Source: Bacillaceae bacterium (GTDB lineage Bacteria; Bacillota; Bacilli; Bacillales; Alkalibacillaceae). Taken from it: a DNA stretch of 64,000 bases. Both the position numbers and the translations under genes were made by a program. Of the stretch, positions 32,454 through 41,919 are shown in pieces. How positions within the stretch are numbered: the stretch's first letter is position 1; the number at the start of each line of letters is the position of its first letter. Location: the NCBI GenBank assembly GCA_017656265.1, contig JACDOD010000001.1:62001-126000 (forward strand), written 5' to 3'. The notes beneath the pieces are model-generated. The model worked only from the letters and a program-made list of their open reading frames with translations, was not told the DNA's origin and searched no databases.

Positions 32454-34234
32454 TGTTCTGGCGCAGTGTTGTCGTTAAGTTATGGTTTACTATCTTATTG
32501 TTTTTCTCTTTTGTTCTTTCGATTTTAACTATCCTCCTGCTTCAATTTTTTGAAAACTTTCATGTTCTTGAAGCCGAAAAGGATTTGATGCAGACGGCAA
32601 ACAAGGTTACGTATATCGTTGAAGAATACAGTAATTACCTGCGCGATCATGAGTTAATGGAGCGCACGATTGAACAGGTAAAAGATCCATCCAATCGCAT
32701 TATTATTTTATATGAAGAGGATGATTACTGGATTTCGTCAAGTGAGGATCCTGACCTGCCCGTATTTGAAACAAAGTGGATTTACAGGGATCATCATTTA
32801 TATGGAGTAATCAGTAGCCGCTCAACGATTAAGCAAAAAATGGTTATTCCCGGATCAGAAAGTGAGGTCTTAATGGTTGGAAGGCCATTAAATGATCAAA
32901 CTGGGGCTGTGTTTGTTTATCAGTCGCTTGACATAGTTGAAGAGACTACCTCCCAGACTACAAAGCTTATCTTGCTAGCAGCGGGCATTGCCATTGTTCT
33001 GACAACATTTTTTGCTTTTTTCTTATCAACCCGAATTACATCGCCGTTAATCAAAATGCGTAAAGCTGCTAAGGAGCTGGCCAAAGGGGAATTTCATACG
33101 AGGGTTCCGGTTCTCACTCATGATGAAATTGGAGAACTGGCGATTACATTTAATCGCATGGGCCGTCAGCTTAAATATCATATTCAGGCGTTAAATCAAG
33201 AAAAAGAACAATTGTCCAGCATTCTCCGTTCCATGGCTGATGGGGTAATAACGCTGAACCGAGATGGGGATATCCTTGTTTCCAATCCTCCCGCCGACAG
33301 GTTTTTACATTCATTTCACTTTGACAAAGGAGTCCAGCAAGAAGAATATAGCGGGGAGATTCCTGAGGATCTGAAAAAATTGCTGGATCAGGTCATAACT
33401 ACAGAACGGGAAGTGACGAGTGAAATTAATCTTCAGGGAAGAGATTATGTAATGATTATGTCCCCTCTTTATGACAAAAGGTATGTCAGGGGAGCTGTAG
33501 CAGTCATCCGGGACATGACGGAAGAAAGACAATTGGATAAGCTCAGGAAGGATTTTATCGCCAATGTATCCCATGAGCTCAGAACGCCAATTTCCATGCT
33601 TCAGGGATATAGCGAAGCGATTGTCGATGATATTGCTGAAACGAAAGAAGAAAAAAATGATCTTGCCAGAATTATTTATGACGAATCCTTGAGAATCGGG
33701 CGTCTTGTAAATGAGCTTTTGGACCTTGCCCGCATGGAAGCTGGTCATATTGAATTAAACGATGAACAGGTTGAGATTGAGCCATATGTCAATCGAATTG
33801 CCAATAAATTCAGCAAACTGGCAAAGGATAAAGGAATTACACTGGACACACAGTTCGAATTGAGCCTTGCTCACGGCAATTTTGATCCGGATCGAATAGA
33901 GCAGGTTTTGACCAACTTAATCGATAATGCTATTCGCCACACAGATCAGGGCGGATCAGTAAAGTTATCTGTGAAGACGTTGGACGGCCAGCTGCAATTT
34001 AGTGTAAAGGATTCAGGCTCAGGGATTCCGGAAGAAGATTTGCCATTTGTATTTGAACGCTTCTACAAGGCTGATAAATCCCGGAAAAGAGAAAAAAACC
34101 GTAAAGGTACAGGTCTCGGGTTAGCTATTGCTAAAAATATTGTAGAGGCTCATAAAGGTACGATCGATGTTCATAGTAAAATGAATGAGGGTACGACATT
34201 TATTTTTTATTTGCCGACAAAACAAAAATCATAA
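32453..34234 (+). CDS. resE: Sensor histidine kinase ResE
   Basis: ResE responds to oxygen limitation or the reduced quinone pool and phosphorylates ResD. The 593-residue protein has two membrane helices (about 8-32 and 172-193) flanking an extracytoplasmic domain, then HAMP, PAS, the dimerisation domain with the phosphorylated His in FIANVSHELRTP, and the ATPase domain with N, G1 (DSGSGIPEED) and G2 (GTGLGLAIAK) boxes. A strong terminator follows. Confidence 0.95.
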   Translation: MFWRSVVVKLWFTILLFFSFVLSILTILLLQFFENFHVLEAEKDLMQTANKVTYIVEEYSNYLRDHELMERTIEQVKDPSNRIIILYEEDDYWISSSEDPDLPVFETKWIYRDHHLYGVISSRSTIKQKMVIPGSESEVLMVGRPLNDQTGAVFVYQSLDIVEETTSQTTKLILLAAGIAIVLTTFFAFFLSTRITSPLIKMRKAAKELAKGEFHTRVPVLTHDEIGELAITFNRMGRQLKYHIQALNQEKEQLSSILRSMADGVITLNRDGDILVSNPPADRFLHSFHFDKGVQQEEYSGEIPEDLKKLLDQVITTEREVTSEINLQGRDYVMIMSPLYDKRYVRGAVAVIRDMTEERQLDKLRKDFIANVSHELRTPISMLQGYSEAIVDDIAETKEEKNDLARIIYDESLRIGRLVNELLDLARMEAGHIELNDEQVEIEPYVNRIANKFSKLAKDKGITLDTQFELSLAHGNFDPDRIEQVLTNLIDNAIRHTDQGGSVKLSVKTLDGQLQFSVKDSGSGIPEEDLPFVFERFYKADKSRKREKNRKGTGLGLAIAKNIVEAHKGTIDVHSKMNEGTTFIFYLPTKQKS

Positions 34235-34277
34235 CAGATTATCCCGAAAAATATTGTTTCATATGAAAAACTTTTAA

Positions 34278-34341
34278 GGCTAGCCTCATACTATGGGCAA
34301 ATCCATTTTTCAAATTTGTCCGGTAGGCTAGCCATTTTTTT
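34278..34341 (+). terminator. resDE terminator
   Basis: GGCTAGCCT (34278-34286) pairs with AGGCTAGCC (34325-34333). An inner stem GGGCAAAT with ATTTGTCC extends it, and T7 follows. Confidence 0.88.
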
Positions 34342-34518
34342 GGGATTATCATGCATTCCATGCACGATTAATGCTAAAATATGTTATAGATTTTATCATT
34401 TACATGGTCCAACATTCTTTTTACAGATGACCTGCACGCGGTTTTATACATAATCTTTTTCATTTGTGGGGTGAATGTATTCAAAGCGAATAACTTTTTC
34501 ACTTATTGTGTTTACTTT

Positions 34519-34545
34519 TGTAACCTTATTTCTATTTGTATCGTC
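34519..34545 (+). promoter_or_regulatory. ECF autoregulatory promoter of sigX
   Basis: TGTAAC at 34519-34524 and CGTC at 34542-34545 are separated by 17 bp. This is the pattern read by B. subtilis sigma-X and related ECF factors, and it lies 27 bp before the sigX start, as expected for autoregulation. From 34342 to 34518 I see nothing else definite. Confidence 0.7.
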
Positions 34546-34571
34546 AGATTATTTGAACGGGAGGCTCAATT

Positions 34572-35108
34572 ATGAAAGATATCTTTCATGAGCTGTATCA
34601 GAAATACCATCAGGACTTGTTTCAATTTTTATTTTACATGGTTAAAAATAGAGAAGTAGCTGAGGATCTTGTTCAGGAAGTATATATAAAAGTCCTAAAA
34701 TCCTACGAAAACTTCGAAGGGAAAAGCAGTGAGAAAACCTGGTTATTCTCCATTGCCCGGCACGTTGCTATTGACTATTTTCGAAAACAAAAACGTAAAA
34801 AGAAAAGGTTTTTGGATTATTTCGATATAGGCGAAAAAGGATACCTCATCCAGGATGAACAGCCGATTCCGGAAGAAATTGCTGTTCAAAATGATGAGAT
34901 TAAAGAAATATATAAATGTTTACAACGCTGTTCAGATGATCAGCAATCTGTCATTATCCTTCGCTTTATTCAATCCTTGTCCATTCAGGAAACAGCAGAG
35001 GTTTTAGAATGGAGTGTCAGTAAGGTCAAAACGACTCAACATCGAGCGATGAAAGCGCTGAAAGCCATGATGTTTAAAGAGGAGGGCATTAACCGTGAAG
35101 CAAAATGA
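34572..35108 (+). CDS. sigX: ECF sigma factor SigX
   Basis: A 178-residue extracytoplasmic-function sigma factor. Region 2 is seen in MVKNREVAEDLVQEVYIKVLKSYENFEGKSS, and region 4 in SIQETAEVLEWSVSKVKTTQHRAMKAL. In B. subtilis SigX lies between resE and rsiX and controls cell-surface charge and antimicrobial peptide resistance; gene order here is the same. ATG 34572 follows GGGAGG. It overlaps rsiX by 14 bases, the usual translational coupling of ECF sigma and anti-sigma. Confidence 0.9.
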   Translation: MKDIFHELYQKYHQDLFQFLFYMVKNREVAEDLVQEVYIKVLKSYENFEGKSSEKTWLFSIARHVAIDYFRKQKRKKKRFLDYFDIGEKGYLIQDEQPIPEEIAVQNDEIKEIYKCLQRCSDDQQSVIILRFIQSLSIQETAEVLEWSVSKVKTTQHRAMKALKAMMFKEEGINREAK

Positions 35109-36357
35109 ACGACATCAGCAGCAAGAAAAAGAAATACAATCTTTGTTAGAAAAAATGCCCAAAATCAAAGATACACAGGACCCGGATCTTTTATTTGAAA
35201 AAATTCAAACCAGAATGATGGAAGAGCAAGAAGAACAGGGTACGAAAAAGTTTGCGTTTCATAAATGGATGAATAGGCCAGTTGTTGCATCTGCAGCTGT
35301 GGTATTACTGATTGTTATCCTCAGTGCAACGTATCTGAATAATCAAAATCCTATGATGGATCAGGCCAATATAGCAAAAGATCAATCTCTCATGGAAGAA
35401 CCAGAAGCAGATATGGAAAAGCAGGAATCGCTTATGGAACGGGCGCCTGTCAAAGAACCTGACAATCAGGATTCTGCAGAATTTAATGGTCTTGAAAGTG
35501 ATGACAACAAGATGTTTACCATTCAGGACACACTAAAATCTAAAGCTGTTTTTTCAGTTCCGGAAAACCATATCCAATTCAGCTATGTGGTCCCGGATCA
35601 GAACAAGCAATATTTAGTACCTATATCTTTTATCGTTCCGAAAGATGAGGAAAAGCTGAATGACTACTTCAGCAACATGAACCGCTATGTAAGAGCGGAT
35701 GAATGGGGAGTTGATCCATCCTTATTTAGTGGCATATCCTTTGATTTTGCACTGAATGATCAGACAGTTACCGTAGATATGCCGAAAGAATTTAATGACA
35801 CTGGAGGTTCGGCACGGGAAAGCCTGCTGATTAACAGCTTATATCAAATGATGGCACCGTTGAATATCAAGACTATCTATTTTACAACTGAGGGTGAACA
35901 GGGGGCGGATTTTGCCCATTTTGGAACGCTGACAGAACTGGAAGTCCCGTCACAGCAAAAAAATGCATATAAACTGTACCAGGTGTCAGCGAATCACCCT
36001 GTATGGATTGTTCCAATTCCTGCTGATCCGAACTCTTCTATAGAGGAAGCGATTGAATCGATGTATGCTGGAGAAGAGGATTTTGGTATAAGGCCATCCA
36101 TCCCAGAACAGATCAGCATAGAAGAAATTCAAAGTGACAGCGAAGTATTGTCTATCACTTTCTCACAAAACGTGAATTTAATGCCGACTCAGCCGATGGT
36201 CTATATGTTTGATGCTATCTTAATGACGGCCAGATCATATGGATTCGATGATGTTCGTTTCTTGAACTCAAATGTTTCAAAAATTGGTCCTTACAACCTC
36301 GACGAAACGGTAAGCGTTCCTGTAGCTGTCAATCTGATGCCCGCAGCTTTTAAATAA
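35095..36357 (+). CDS. rsiX: Anti-sigma-X factor RsiX
   Basis: A 420-residue membrane-anchored anti-sigma factor. A cytoplasmic, charged N terminus (about 1-60) is followed by one membrane helix (VVASAAVVLLIVILSATYL, about 64-82) and a long extracytoplasmic region with an acidic low-complexity linker. The C-terminal part resembles the GerMN-like sensor of RsiX proteins. It is longer than I recall for B. subtilis RsiX. The start GTG 35095 lies inside sigX after GAGGAGGG. There is no HxxxCxxC zinc motif, as in RsiX. Confidence 0.85.
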   Translation: MKQNERHQQQEKEIQSLLEKMPKIKDTQDPDLLFEKIQTRMMEEQEEQGTKKFAFHKWMNRPVVASAAVVLLIVILSATYLNNQNPMMDQANIAKDQSLMEEPEADMEKQESLMERAPVKEPDNQDSAEFNGLESDDNKMFTIQDTLKSKAVFSVPENHIQFSYVVPDQNKQYLVPISFIVPKDEEKLNDYFSNMNRYVRADEWGVDPSLFSGISFDFALNDQTVTVDMPKEFNDTGGSARESLLINSLYQMMAPLNIKTIYFTTEGEQGADFAHFGTLTELEVPSQQKNAYKLYQVSANHPVWIVPIPADPNSSIEEAIESMYAGEEDFGIRPSIPEQISIEEIQSDSEVLSITFSQNVNLMPTQPMVYMFDAILMTARSYGFDDVRFLNSNVSKIGPYNLDETVSVPVAVNLMPAAFK

Positions 36358-36400
36358 TAAGAAAAGGAAGGGCAGAAAAATTTCCCTGTCTAAAATAAAA

Positions 36401-36446
36401 AAGAGGTTGTCTCCAGGTCATAAAAAGACTTTGGAGACAACCTCTT
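36401..36446. terminator. Bidirectional terminator between rsiX and ppa
   Basis: AAGAGGTTGTCTCCA (36401-36415) is the exact complement of TGGAGACAACCTCTT (36432-36446). T and A runs flank both sides, so it can serve both convergent genes. Confidence 0.9.
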
Positions 36447-36463
36447 TACTTCATATTTTCATA

Positions 36464-36961
36464 TTAAGCTTTTTGTTCTTCATAACGCTCCACACATTCA
36501 TCAATTAATTTGGCGGCAGCTTCAGGACCCTCCCACTCGCCAATTTCGGTTTTCTTGCCCTGAAGGTCTTTATACGTCTGGAAGAAGTGAGCAATTTCAT
36601 CAAGCTTATGCTTTGGTACATCATCCAGAGTTTTCACATCTTTAAAACGAGGATCTTCAGTTGGAACAGCTAATAATTTTTGATCTTCTTCACCGCTGTC
36701 AATCATATTCAGAAAACCAATAACACGGGCTTCAATGACACATCCAGGGAATGTAGGATTAGTCACCATTACAAGTGCATCTAATGGATCTCCGTCCAAT
36801 GCTAATGTTTCATCAATGTAGCCGTATTCTGCCGGATAAAATTGTGGTGAAAATAGTACCCGGTCTAATTTAAATACGCCTTTTTCTTTGTCGAATTCAT
36901 ATTTGTTCTGACTTCCGGTAGGGATTTCTACAAAAACATCTACCACTTTATTTTCAGCCAT
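36464..36961 (-). CDS. ppa: Inorganic pyrophosphatase, family I
   Basis: Hydrolyses pyrophosphate to drive biosynthetic reactions. The 165-residue sequence is the soluble family I enzyme: EIPTGSQNKYE at the N terminus, AEYGYIDETLALDGDPLDALV with the metal-binding aspartates (about residues 44-64), and the Lys-rich KTEIGEWEG near the C terminus. B. subtilis instead uses a family II enzyme at another locus, so this is a real difference. On the minus strand the ATG is preceded by AAGGAGGG and an extended -10 promoter. Confidence 0.95.
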   Translation of the reverse strand: MAENKVVDVFVEIPTGSQNKYEFDKEKGVFKLDRVLFSPQFYPAEYGYIDETLALDGDPLDALVMVTNPTFPGCVIEARVIGFLNMIDSGEEDQKLLAVPTEDPRFKDVKTLDDVPKHKLDEIAHFFQTYKDLQGKKTEIGEWEGPEAAAKLIDECVERYEEQKA

Positions 36962-36994
36962 AAAAAGCCCTCCTTATGTACTATGTTCTGAAAT

Positions 36995-37003
36995 ATTATA
37001 TCA
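36995..37003 (-). promoter_or_regulatory. Extended -10 promoter of ppa
   Basis: On the minus strand the sequence is TGATATAAT (TG, one base, perfect TATAAT), 34 bp upstream of the ppa start. No good -35 is visible. Confidence 0.5.
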
Positions 37004-37074
37004 ACAAATGAATAGGAAGAAAAGTTTGTTCGTGTTAAAATATACCTGAGCGATTGAACAAGGAATGGTGATGA

Positions 37075-37530
37075 ATGGACAAGCAAATGTTAAGCGATAG
37101 CTTATCAGCTAAAATAAAGCTGGTCAGAGTAGAACAGGGATACACTCAGGAGCGAATGGCAAGCATTTTGGGAATTTCTAAAAAAACCCTGGTACAAATT
37201 GAGAAGGGTCGAACCAGGGCAAATTGGACGACGATTGTTGCTCTTTGTTCACTGTTTCGTGACAGTGAAATAATCCAAAATGAACTGGGTGAAGATGTTC
37301 TCGAAGTGATTGAGACTGTCGCACTGGAGACAGTTGAAAGGCCAAAGAAAAAAACGCTCGGCGGCAAGGTATGGTGGACGAAAATTCATAAAAAGAATGG
37401 GTTTATTCTTCAGCAGAATTTAGTCAGTAAACATTATCGAATTATTGATGAACACTTTTACCGTTATTTCAGCTCATTTAATAAAGAAGAAGCACTTAAC
37501 AAGTTTCATGAACTGGCAAATGGGTCTTGA
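37075..37530 (+). CDS. Xre-family transcriptional regulator
   Basis: A 151-residue protein with an N-terminal Xre/Cro helix-turn-helix (about residues 10-65: YTQERMASILGISKKTLVQIEKGRTRANWTTIVALC). The C-terminal half has no recognised domain and is rich in lysine and aromatic residues (WWTKIHKKNGFILQQN). It is transcribed divergently from ppa across a 113-bp gap, so it may regulate ppa or itself. The target is unknown. A repeat-family terminator follows, shared with fer. Confidence 0.8.
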   Translation: MDKQMLSDSLSAKIKLVRVEQGYTQERMASILGISKKTLVQIEKGRTRANWTTIVALCSLFRDSEIIQNELGEDVLEVIETVALETVERPKKKTLGGKVWWTKIHKKNGFILQQNLVSKHYRIIDEHFYRYFSSFNKEEALNKFHELANGS

Positions 37531-37548
37531 ACCGCATTAAGAAGTAAA

Positions 37549-37592
37549 ATATCCGAACCAATTCATGTAATGATTGAATATAGTTCGGATAT
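37549..37592. terminator. Bidirectional terminator between Xre gene and fer
   Basis: ATATCCGAAC (37549-37558) pairs perfectly with GTTCGGATAT (37583-37592). This is the third copy of the stem seen at 20125 and 23859; flanking A and T runs allow use in both directions. Confidence 0.8.
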
Positions 37593-37600
37593 TTCATATA

Positions 37601-37882
<282 letters not shown>

Positions 37883-38001
37883 TCATGATTGCCATTTATT
37901 CTTCTGTACTACGGCAGCTTAAGGCAGTCTCTTTGCTCCATTACATATTGTAAAACTCAATTGATGACTTTTCAACAACAAACTATCAGGAGTGAATCCT
38001 T

Positions 38002-39078
38002 TTGTTAAAAACAGTAATTTTAGATGGAGTGGCAAGATTAGAAGGAGAAAGAAGTCCGTCAGCGATTTATCATATACTTACGGGCAAGCGGTCAGCCCAG
38101 ACAATCCAGGATTCAAAATTATTTCATCTGCATCAATATTTTGGTGTGCTGCCAAAGCTAAGACAATACTCCTTTAAAAACCAATTAAGTGATTTAATTA
38201 AGGGAAATGATGTTGTGGTTGAGGGAGATGACATGTTTCTGACGGATGTAGGGAGAAAGAAATTGGCTGATCAATTAAATAGACATACATATCTTTCCGC
38301 GCTGAATGGTTTTTTATATCATGAGTCAGGAAGAGAATTCTGGTTACGTCTTATATTATTTATTCAAGCTGCTTCTAATATACTGAAGGACGAACACCAC
38401 TTTTTCCCCGTTGTTGAAGATCCGAAAATTATCCGGTGGGTCAAGCGGTTTTACGCTGACCACCGCTCTGAACTGTCAGCAATGTTTAACGAAATATATG
38501 ATGAAATGAAGGTCTTTCTCCAGGAACTGGATGAGTATCAAGCTGACATCATCGTATCCCGTTTTTCCGGCTATCATCACTACGGAAAAAGTAAGGAACA
38601 GATTGCCAATAACAAAAATATGAATACAGAGGATGTTGAACTGTACACCCAGTCTGCGGTTCACTTTATATTGCGGGAAATAGATAAAACTCCTTCAGCC
38701 TATCCCTGGCTGAAACAGTTTGTCCCTGAACGCAGAGCAGAAGGTTTATTGACTCATTCAGCCCGTGAAACATGGAAGCTTCTTAGTCAGGAGAAAAAGA
38801 GTATTGAGGAGATTATCAGGGTTCGTCGGCTGAAAAAGGGTACTATTCAGGATCATATTGTGGAGATAGCTTTTGCTGATTCTGAGTTTGACATCTCCCC
38901 CTTTATGGGTAAAGATGATGAAAAACAAATTTTGCATCTATTGCAGACAGTCCCAACCAGAAGGCTGAAATATATAAAAAATCAGCTCCCGGAACATTTA
39001 AGCTATTTTCAAATCAGGCTGGTTATGGCCAGATACCATCACTTAGTGAGTCGAAAAGAGGAGATGGCAAGTCCGTGA
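38002..39078 (+). CDS. ypbB: YpbB, helix-turn-helix domain protein
   Basis: A 358-residue protein of unknown function conserved beside recS in Bacillaceae. The C-terminal part contains a helicase-associated HTH-like segment (RETWKLLSQEKKSIEEIIRVRRLKKGTIQDHIVEIAF, about 255-290), found also in RecQ helicases. This supports a functional link to the helicase whose start codon overlaps the ypbB stop. The start is TTG 38002 after CAGGAGTG. Confidence 0.88.
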   Translation: MLKTVILDGVARLEGERSPSAIYHILTGKRSAQTIQDSKLFHLHQYFGVLPKLRQYSFKNQLSDLIKGNDVVVEGDDMFLTDVGRKKLADQLNRHTYLSALNGFLYHESGREFWLRLILFIQAASNILKDEHHFFPVVEDPKIIRWVKRFYADHRSELSAMFNEIYDEMKVFLQELDEYQADIIVSRFSGYHHYGKSKEQIANNKNMNTEDVELYTQSAVHFILREIDKTPSAYPWLKQFVPERRAEGLLTHSARETWKLLSQEKKSIEEIIRVRRLKKGTIQDHIVEIAFADSEFDISPFMGKDDEKQILHLLQTVPTRRLKYIKNQLPEHLSYFQIRLVMARYHHLVSRKEEMASP

Positions 39079-40607
39079 ATATTACGGTTGATAATATAAA
39101 ACAGACTATGAAGCGATATTTTGGCTATGAAGATTTTAGAAAAGGACAAAAAGAAATTATCCTTGAATTAATGAAAGGAAACGATGTCCTGGGAATCCTG
39201 CCGACTGGTACAGGTAAATCATTATGTTATCAGCTTCCAGCTTTTCTTCTGGAAGGAGTTACAGTTGTGGTGTCTCCCCTGATTTCCCTGATGATCGACC
39301 AGGTCAAACAGTTAAAAATGAAAGGGATAAAAAAAGTAACCTACATAAACAGTCTGATGAATCCTGAGGAACGGAAAAGGGTCATTCGTCATTTATCCCA
39401 TTACAAAATGATTTATTGTTCACCAGAGATGCTCCAAAACCGTTATTTCATTGAACGTTTAAGGGAACTGAATGTTTCGCTTTTTGTTGTAGATGAAGCC
39501 CATTGTATTTCACAGTGGGGGTATGAATTCAGAACAGACTACCTCCGTCTGAAACATGTGCTGGCCTGGCTTGAGCATCCTGTAGTTTTAGCCCTGAGTG
39601 CCACCGCTACGCCTGAGGTTCAAAAGGATATCATGGAACAGTTGAACAGGCCACAAATGTTGAAGAAGATTTATCCAATGGACCGTGAAAACATTGTATT
39701 AACGGTTGAGCATTATCGTAAACAGAATGACAAATTAAACCGGATTGCTGAGCTCCTCCGCCGTTTCCCGGTTCCGGCTATGATTTATTTTTCCAGTAAA
39801 AAATGGTGTGAACACGCAGCTGCCAGGCTTCAGGAAGAACTGTCAGACCTGTCCATTGTTTACTATCATGGAGGAATGGATAAAGAGGACCGTCTTTATA
39901 TTCAGCAGCAATTTATGAATGATCAGGTGGATGTGGTCTGCTGTACCAGTGCATTCGGAATGGGAATTGACAAGGATAACATCCGTCTTGTCATTCATTT
40001 TCATATTCCTGCAAACGTGGAATCCTACATACAGGAAGCCGGCAGAGCAGGCAGAGATGGGGAGGCCAGTGTTAGCCTGATCCAGTATACGCCGTCAGAC
40101 GAAGATATTCCACTTCATTTAATCTCTGATGAACTTCCTGATGAAAAACAAATAGAATCAGCAGCTATGATGTTATCAGAAAATTACGGGAAACCTATCG
40201 AGGAATCATTTGAGCTTCATATGATGGAAACACTGCAATTGAATGATATCCAATGGGGATTTATAAAGTACCAGTTTGAGTGTTATGGGCTAATCAGCGA
40301 AAATAGGATTACACTGAAGAAATCAGATTGGAAAGCAGTCTGCCCGGACATTTGGGACTTCATGTCGACGAGAATGAAGCAAAAACAAAGAAAGTTAAAT
40401 GAGTTGCTGTCTTATCTTGAGGTGGAGGAATGCCGAAGAAAAAGATTGTACAAGTCTTTTCAGAATGATTTTAAAGAGCCTTTGTATCATTGCTGTGACC
40501 GATGCGGATTCACATTTGATCAGTGGAATCCTCCAGTCCGAACAAAAGTAATAAAAAAATACACCTGGGAACAGAAATTAAAGGAAATTTTCCATCAGGG
40601 TGAATGA
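39075..40607 (+). CDS. recS: RecQ-type DNA helicase RecS
   Basis: A 510-residue 3'-5' helicase used in repair of stalled forks. Motifs are visible: Walker A GILPTGTGKSLCYQ (about residues 39-52), DEAH in VVDEAHCISQWG, SATATPEVQ, and motif VI QEAGRAGRDG. A cysteine cluster near the end (CEEC-type: VEECRRKRL and HCCDRCGF) is the RecQ zinc-binding region. B. subtilis has two RecQ proteins; this one corresponds to RecS (YpbC) by position. GTG start overlapping the ypbB stop. Confidence 0.9.
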   Translation: MNITVDNIKQTMKRYFGYEDFRKGQKEIILELMKGNDVLGILPTGTGKSLCYQLPAFLLEGVTVVVSPLISLMIDQVKQLKMKGIKKVTYINSLMNPEERKRVIRHLSHYKMIYCSPEMLQNRYFIERLRELNVSLFVVDEAHCISQWGYEFRTDYLRLKHVLAWLEHPVVLALSATATPEVQKDIMEQLNRPQMLKKIYPMDRENIVLTVEHYRKQNDKLNRIAELLRRFPVPAMIYFSSKKWCEHAAARLQEELSDLSIVYYHGGMDKEDRLYIQQQFMNDQVDVVCCTSAFGMGIDKDNIRLVIHFHIPANVESYIQEAGRAGRDGEASVSLIQYTPSDEDIPLHLISDELPDEKQIESAAMMLSENYGKPIEESFELHMMETLQLNDIQWGFIKYQFECYGLISENRITLKKSDWKAVCPDIWDFMSTRMKQKQRKLNELLSYLEVEECRRKRLYKSFQNDFKEPLYHCCDRCGFTFDQWNPPVRTKVIKKYTWEQKLKEIFHQGE

Positions 40608-41188
40608 CAATGAAAAAATGGTTAAATCAAGCCGAAATAATAAAAGACATGTCCGATCGGGAACTTTTGACTCAACTTGTTCTGTCTCAACTGATTCTGC
40701 TTTCATTCGGTTTCATTGGAAGTTTTGTGTTTTTTGATACGTTATCAGAATGGCTCTCGATGTTTCAGTTGAATGAAAAAATCTTTTTTTTGGGTGTTTT
40801 GTCAGGAGTGTTTTTTGTTCTGTTAGATCTCATCATTATGAAGTATCTTCCTGAAAAATATTATGATGATGGTGGCATTAATCGCCGTATTTTTCAAAAC
40901 CGTTCCTTTTGGCAAATACTGATCATTGCATTATTTGTTGCGATTTCAGAAGAACTGTTATTTCGGGGAGTCATACAGACAACGTTTGGCTATGTAATGG
41001 CAAGCAGTTTATTTGCGCTCGTACATATTCGGTATCTCTTTAAGCCTGTACCGTTCATATCTATTCTTTTTATCAGTTTTTATCTCGGTTATATATTTGA
41101 AATCACAGGGAATTTAAATGTAACCATTGCTGCACATTTTATAGTTGACTTTCTGTTAGGGCTGCATATTCGATACAAAATGAGGTGA
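40604..41188 (+). CDS. ypbD: CPBP intramembrane protease YpbD
   Basis: A 194-residue membrane protein with about five hydrophobic helices and the CAAX protease/Abi signature: EELLFRG near residue 112, then a conserved HIRYLF and HFIVDF. This family cleaves prenylated or membrane-bound substrates; none is known for YpbD. It overlaps recS by four bases. An ATG at 40610 is an alternative start. Confidence 0.88.
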   Translation: MTMKKWLNQAEIIKDMSDRELLTQLVLSQLILLSFGFIGSFVFFDTLSEWLSMFQLNEKIFFLGVLSGVFFVLLDLIIMKYLPEKYYDDGGINRRIFQNRSFWQILIIALFVAISEELLFRGVIQTTFGYVMASSLFALVHIRYLFKPVPFISILFISFYLGYIFEITGNLNVTIAAHFIVDFLLGLHIRYKMR

Positions 41189-41194
41189 AATAGG

Positions 41195-41878
41195 TTGGAA
41201 AGCAATAAGGAAACCGTTCGGGATCAAGCGGCTATTCTAAGGGATCGAATGGCAAAACAGCCGAATACCGAAACCGGATCAGCACGAGAAATCGATGTAA
41301 TGAAACTTCCCCCGAGAAGTGAAATACATCAGAAAAATAAAGAGAAAAAACAGCGTCATGGAAGTATGCTGCTTCTGAAAATCATTGTTTTTTTATTTCT
41401 GGTACTCATCATAATGATCCCGTTGTATTATTGGGGAAAGGAAACAGACGGCAGAAACCAGCCCGCTGACAAGAACAGCTCTCATGGAGAGGAGATAGAG
41501 TTTGTTCAGCAGGAAATAGTAAGAGAGGTTAGTAGAAACAAACTGGACATGGAAGAATTTGAAAAGTCCGTTCCTGACCAGGTACCTTTTAAACATGATC
41601 AATCTTCTTCTGATTTTGAAGAAAGTGGGTCCCAGGAACAGCTGAATCGATCGGATACGAATGATACAGTAATTAAGGAAAAAGACCAGTATGACCAGAC
41701 ACCGGATGAAAATGAAAGAATGATTTACTATAAGGTGCAAAAAGGGGACACATTGTTTTCCGTATCGAAAAAATTTTATGGCGGGCGACATGGGGAGGAA
41801 ATTATAAGAAAAGCAAATAACCTGGAAGGAAATTCGATTCAAGCTGGAGAGATATTGAAAATTCCCGTAAAAAAATAG
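41195..41878 (+). CDS. ypbE: LysM-domain membrane protein YpbE
   Basis: A 227-residue protein with one membrane helix (LLLKIIVFLFLVLIIMIPLYYW, about 55-76), a low-complexity acidic and serine-rich linker, and a C-terminal LysM domain (YKVQKGDTLFSVSKKFYG, ending EILKIPVKK). It would sit in the membrane with LysM binding peptidoglycan outside. TTG start 41195 follows GAGGTGA. It ends at a hairpin shared with cotJC. Confidence 0.9.
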   Translation: MESNKETVRDQAAILRDRMAKQPNTETGSAREIDVMKLPPRSEIHQKNKEKKQRHGSMLLLKIIVFLFLVLIIMIPLYYWGKETDGRNQPADKNSSHGEEIEFVQQEIVREVSRNKLDMEEFEKSVPDQVPFKHDQSSSDFEESGSQEQLNRSDTNDTVIKEKDQYDQTPDENERMIYYKVQKGDTLFSVSKKFYGGRHGEEIIRKANNLEGNSIQAGEILKIPVKK

Positions 41879-41918
41879 GGGTGTCAGACATCATTGGGTA
41901 TCTGACACCCTGTTTTGC
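41879..41918. terminator. Terminator between ypbE and cotJC
   Basis: GGGTGTCAGA (41879-41888) and TCTGACACCC (41901-41910) form a perfect 10-bp stem starting at the last base of the ypbE stop region. T-rich and A-rich flanks suggest use in both directions. Confidence 0.85.
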
Positions 41919-41919
41919 A

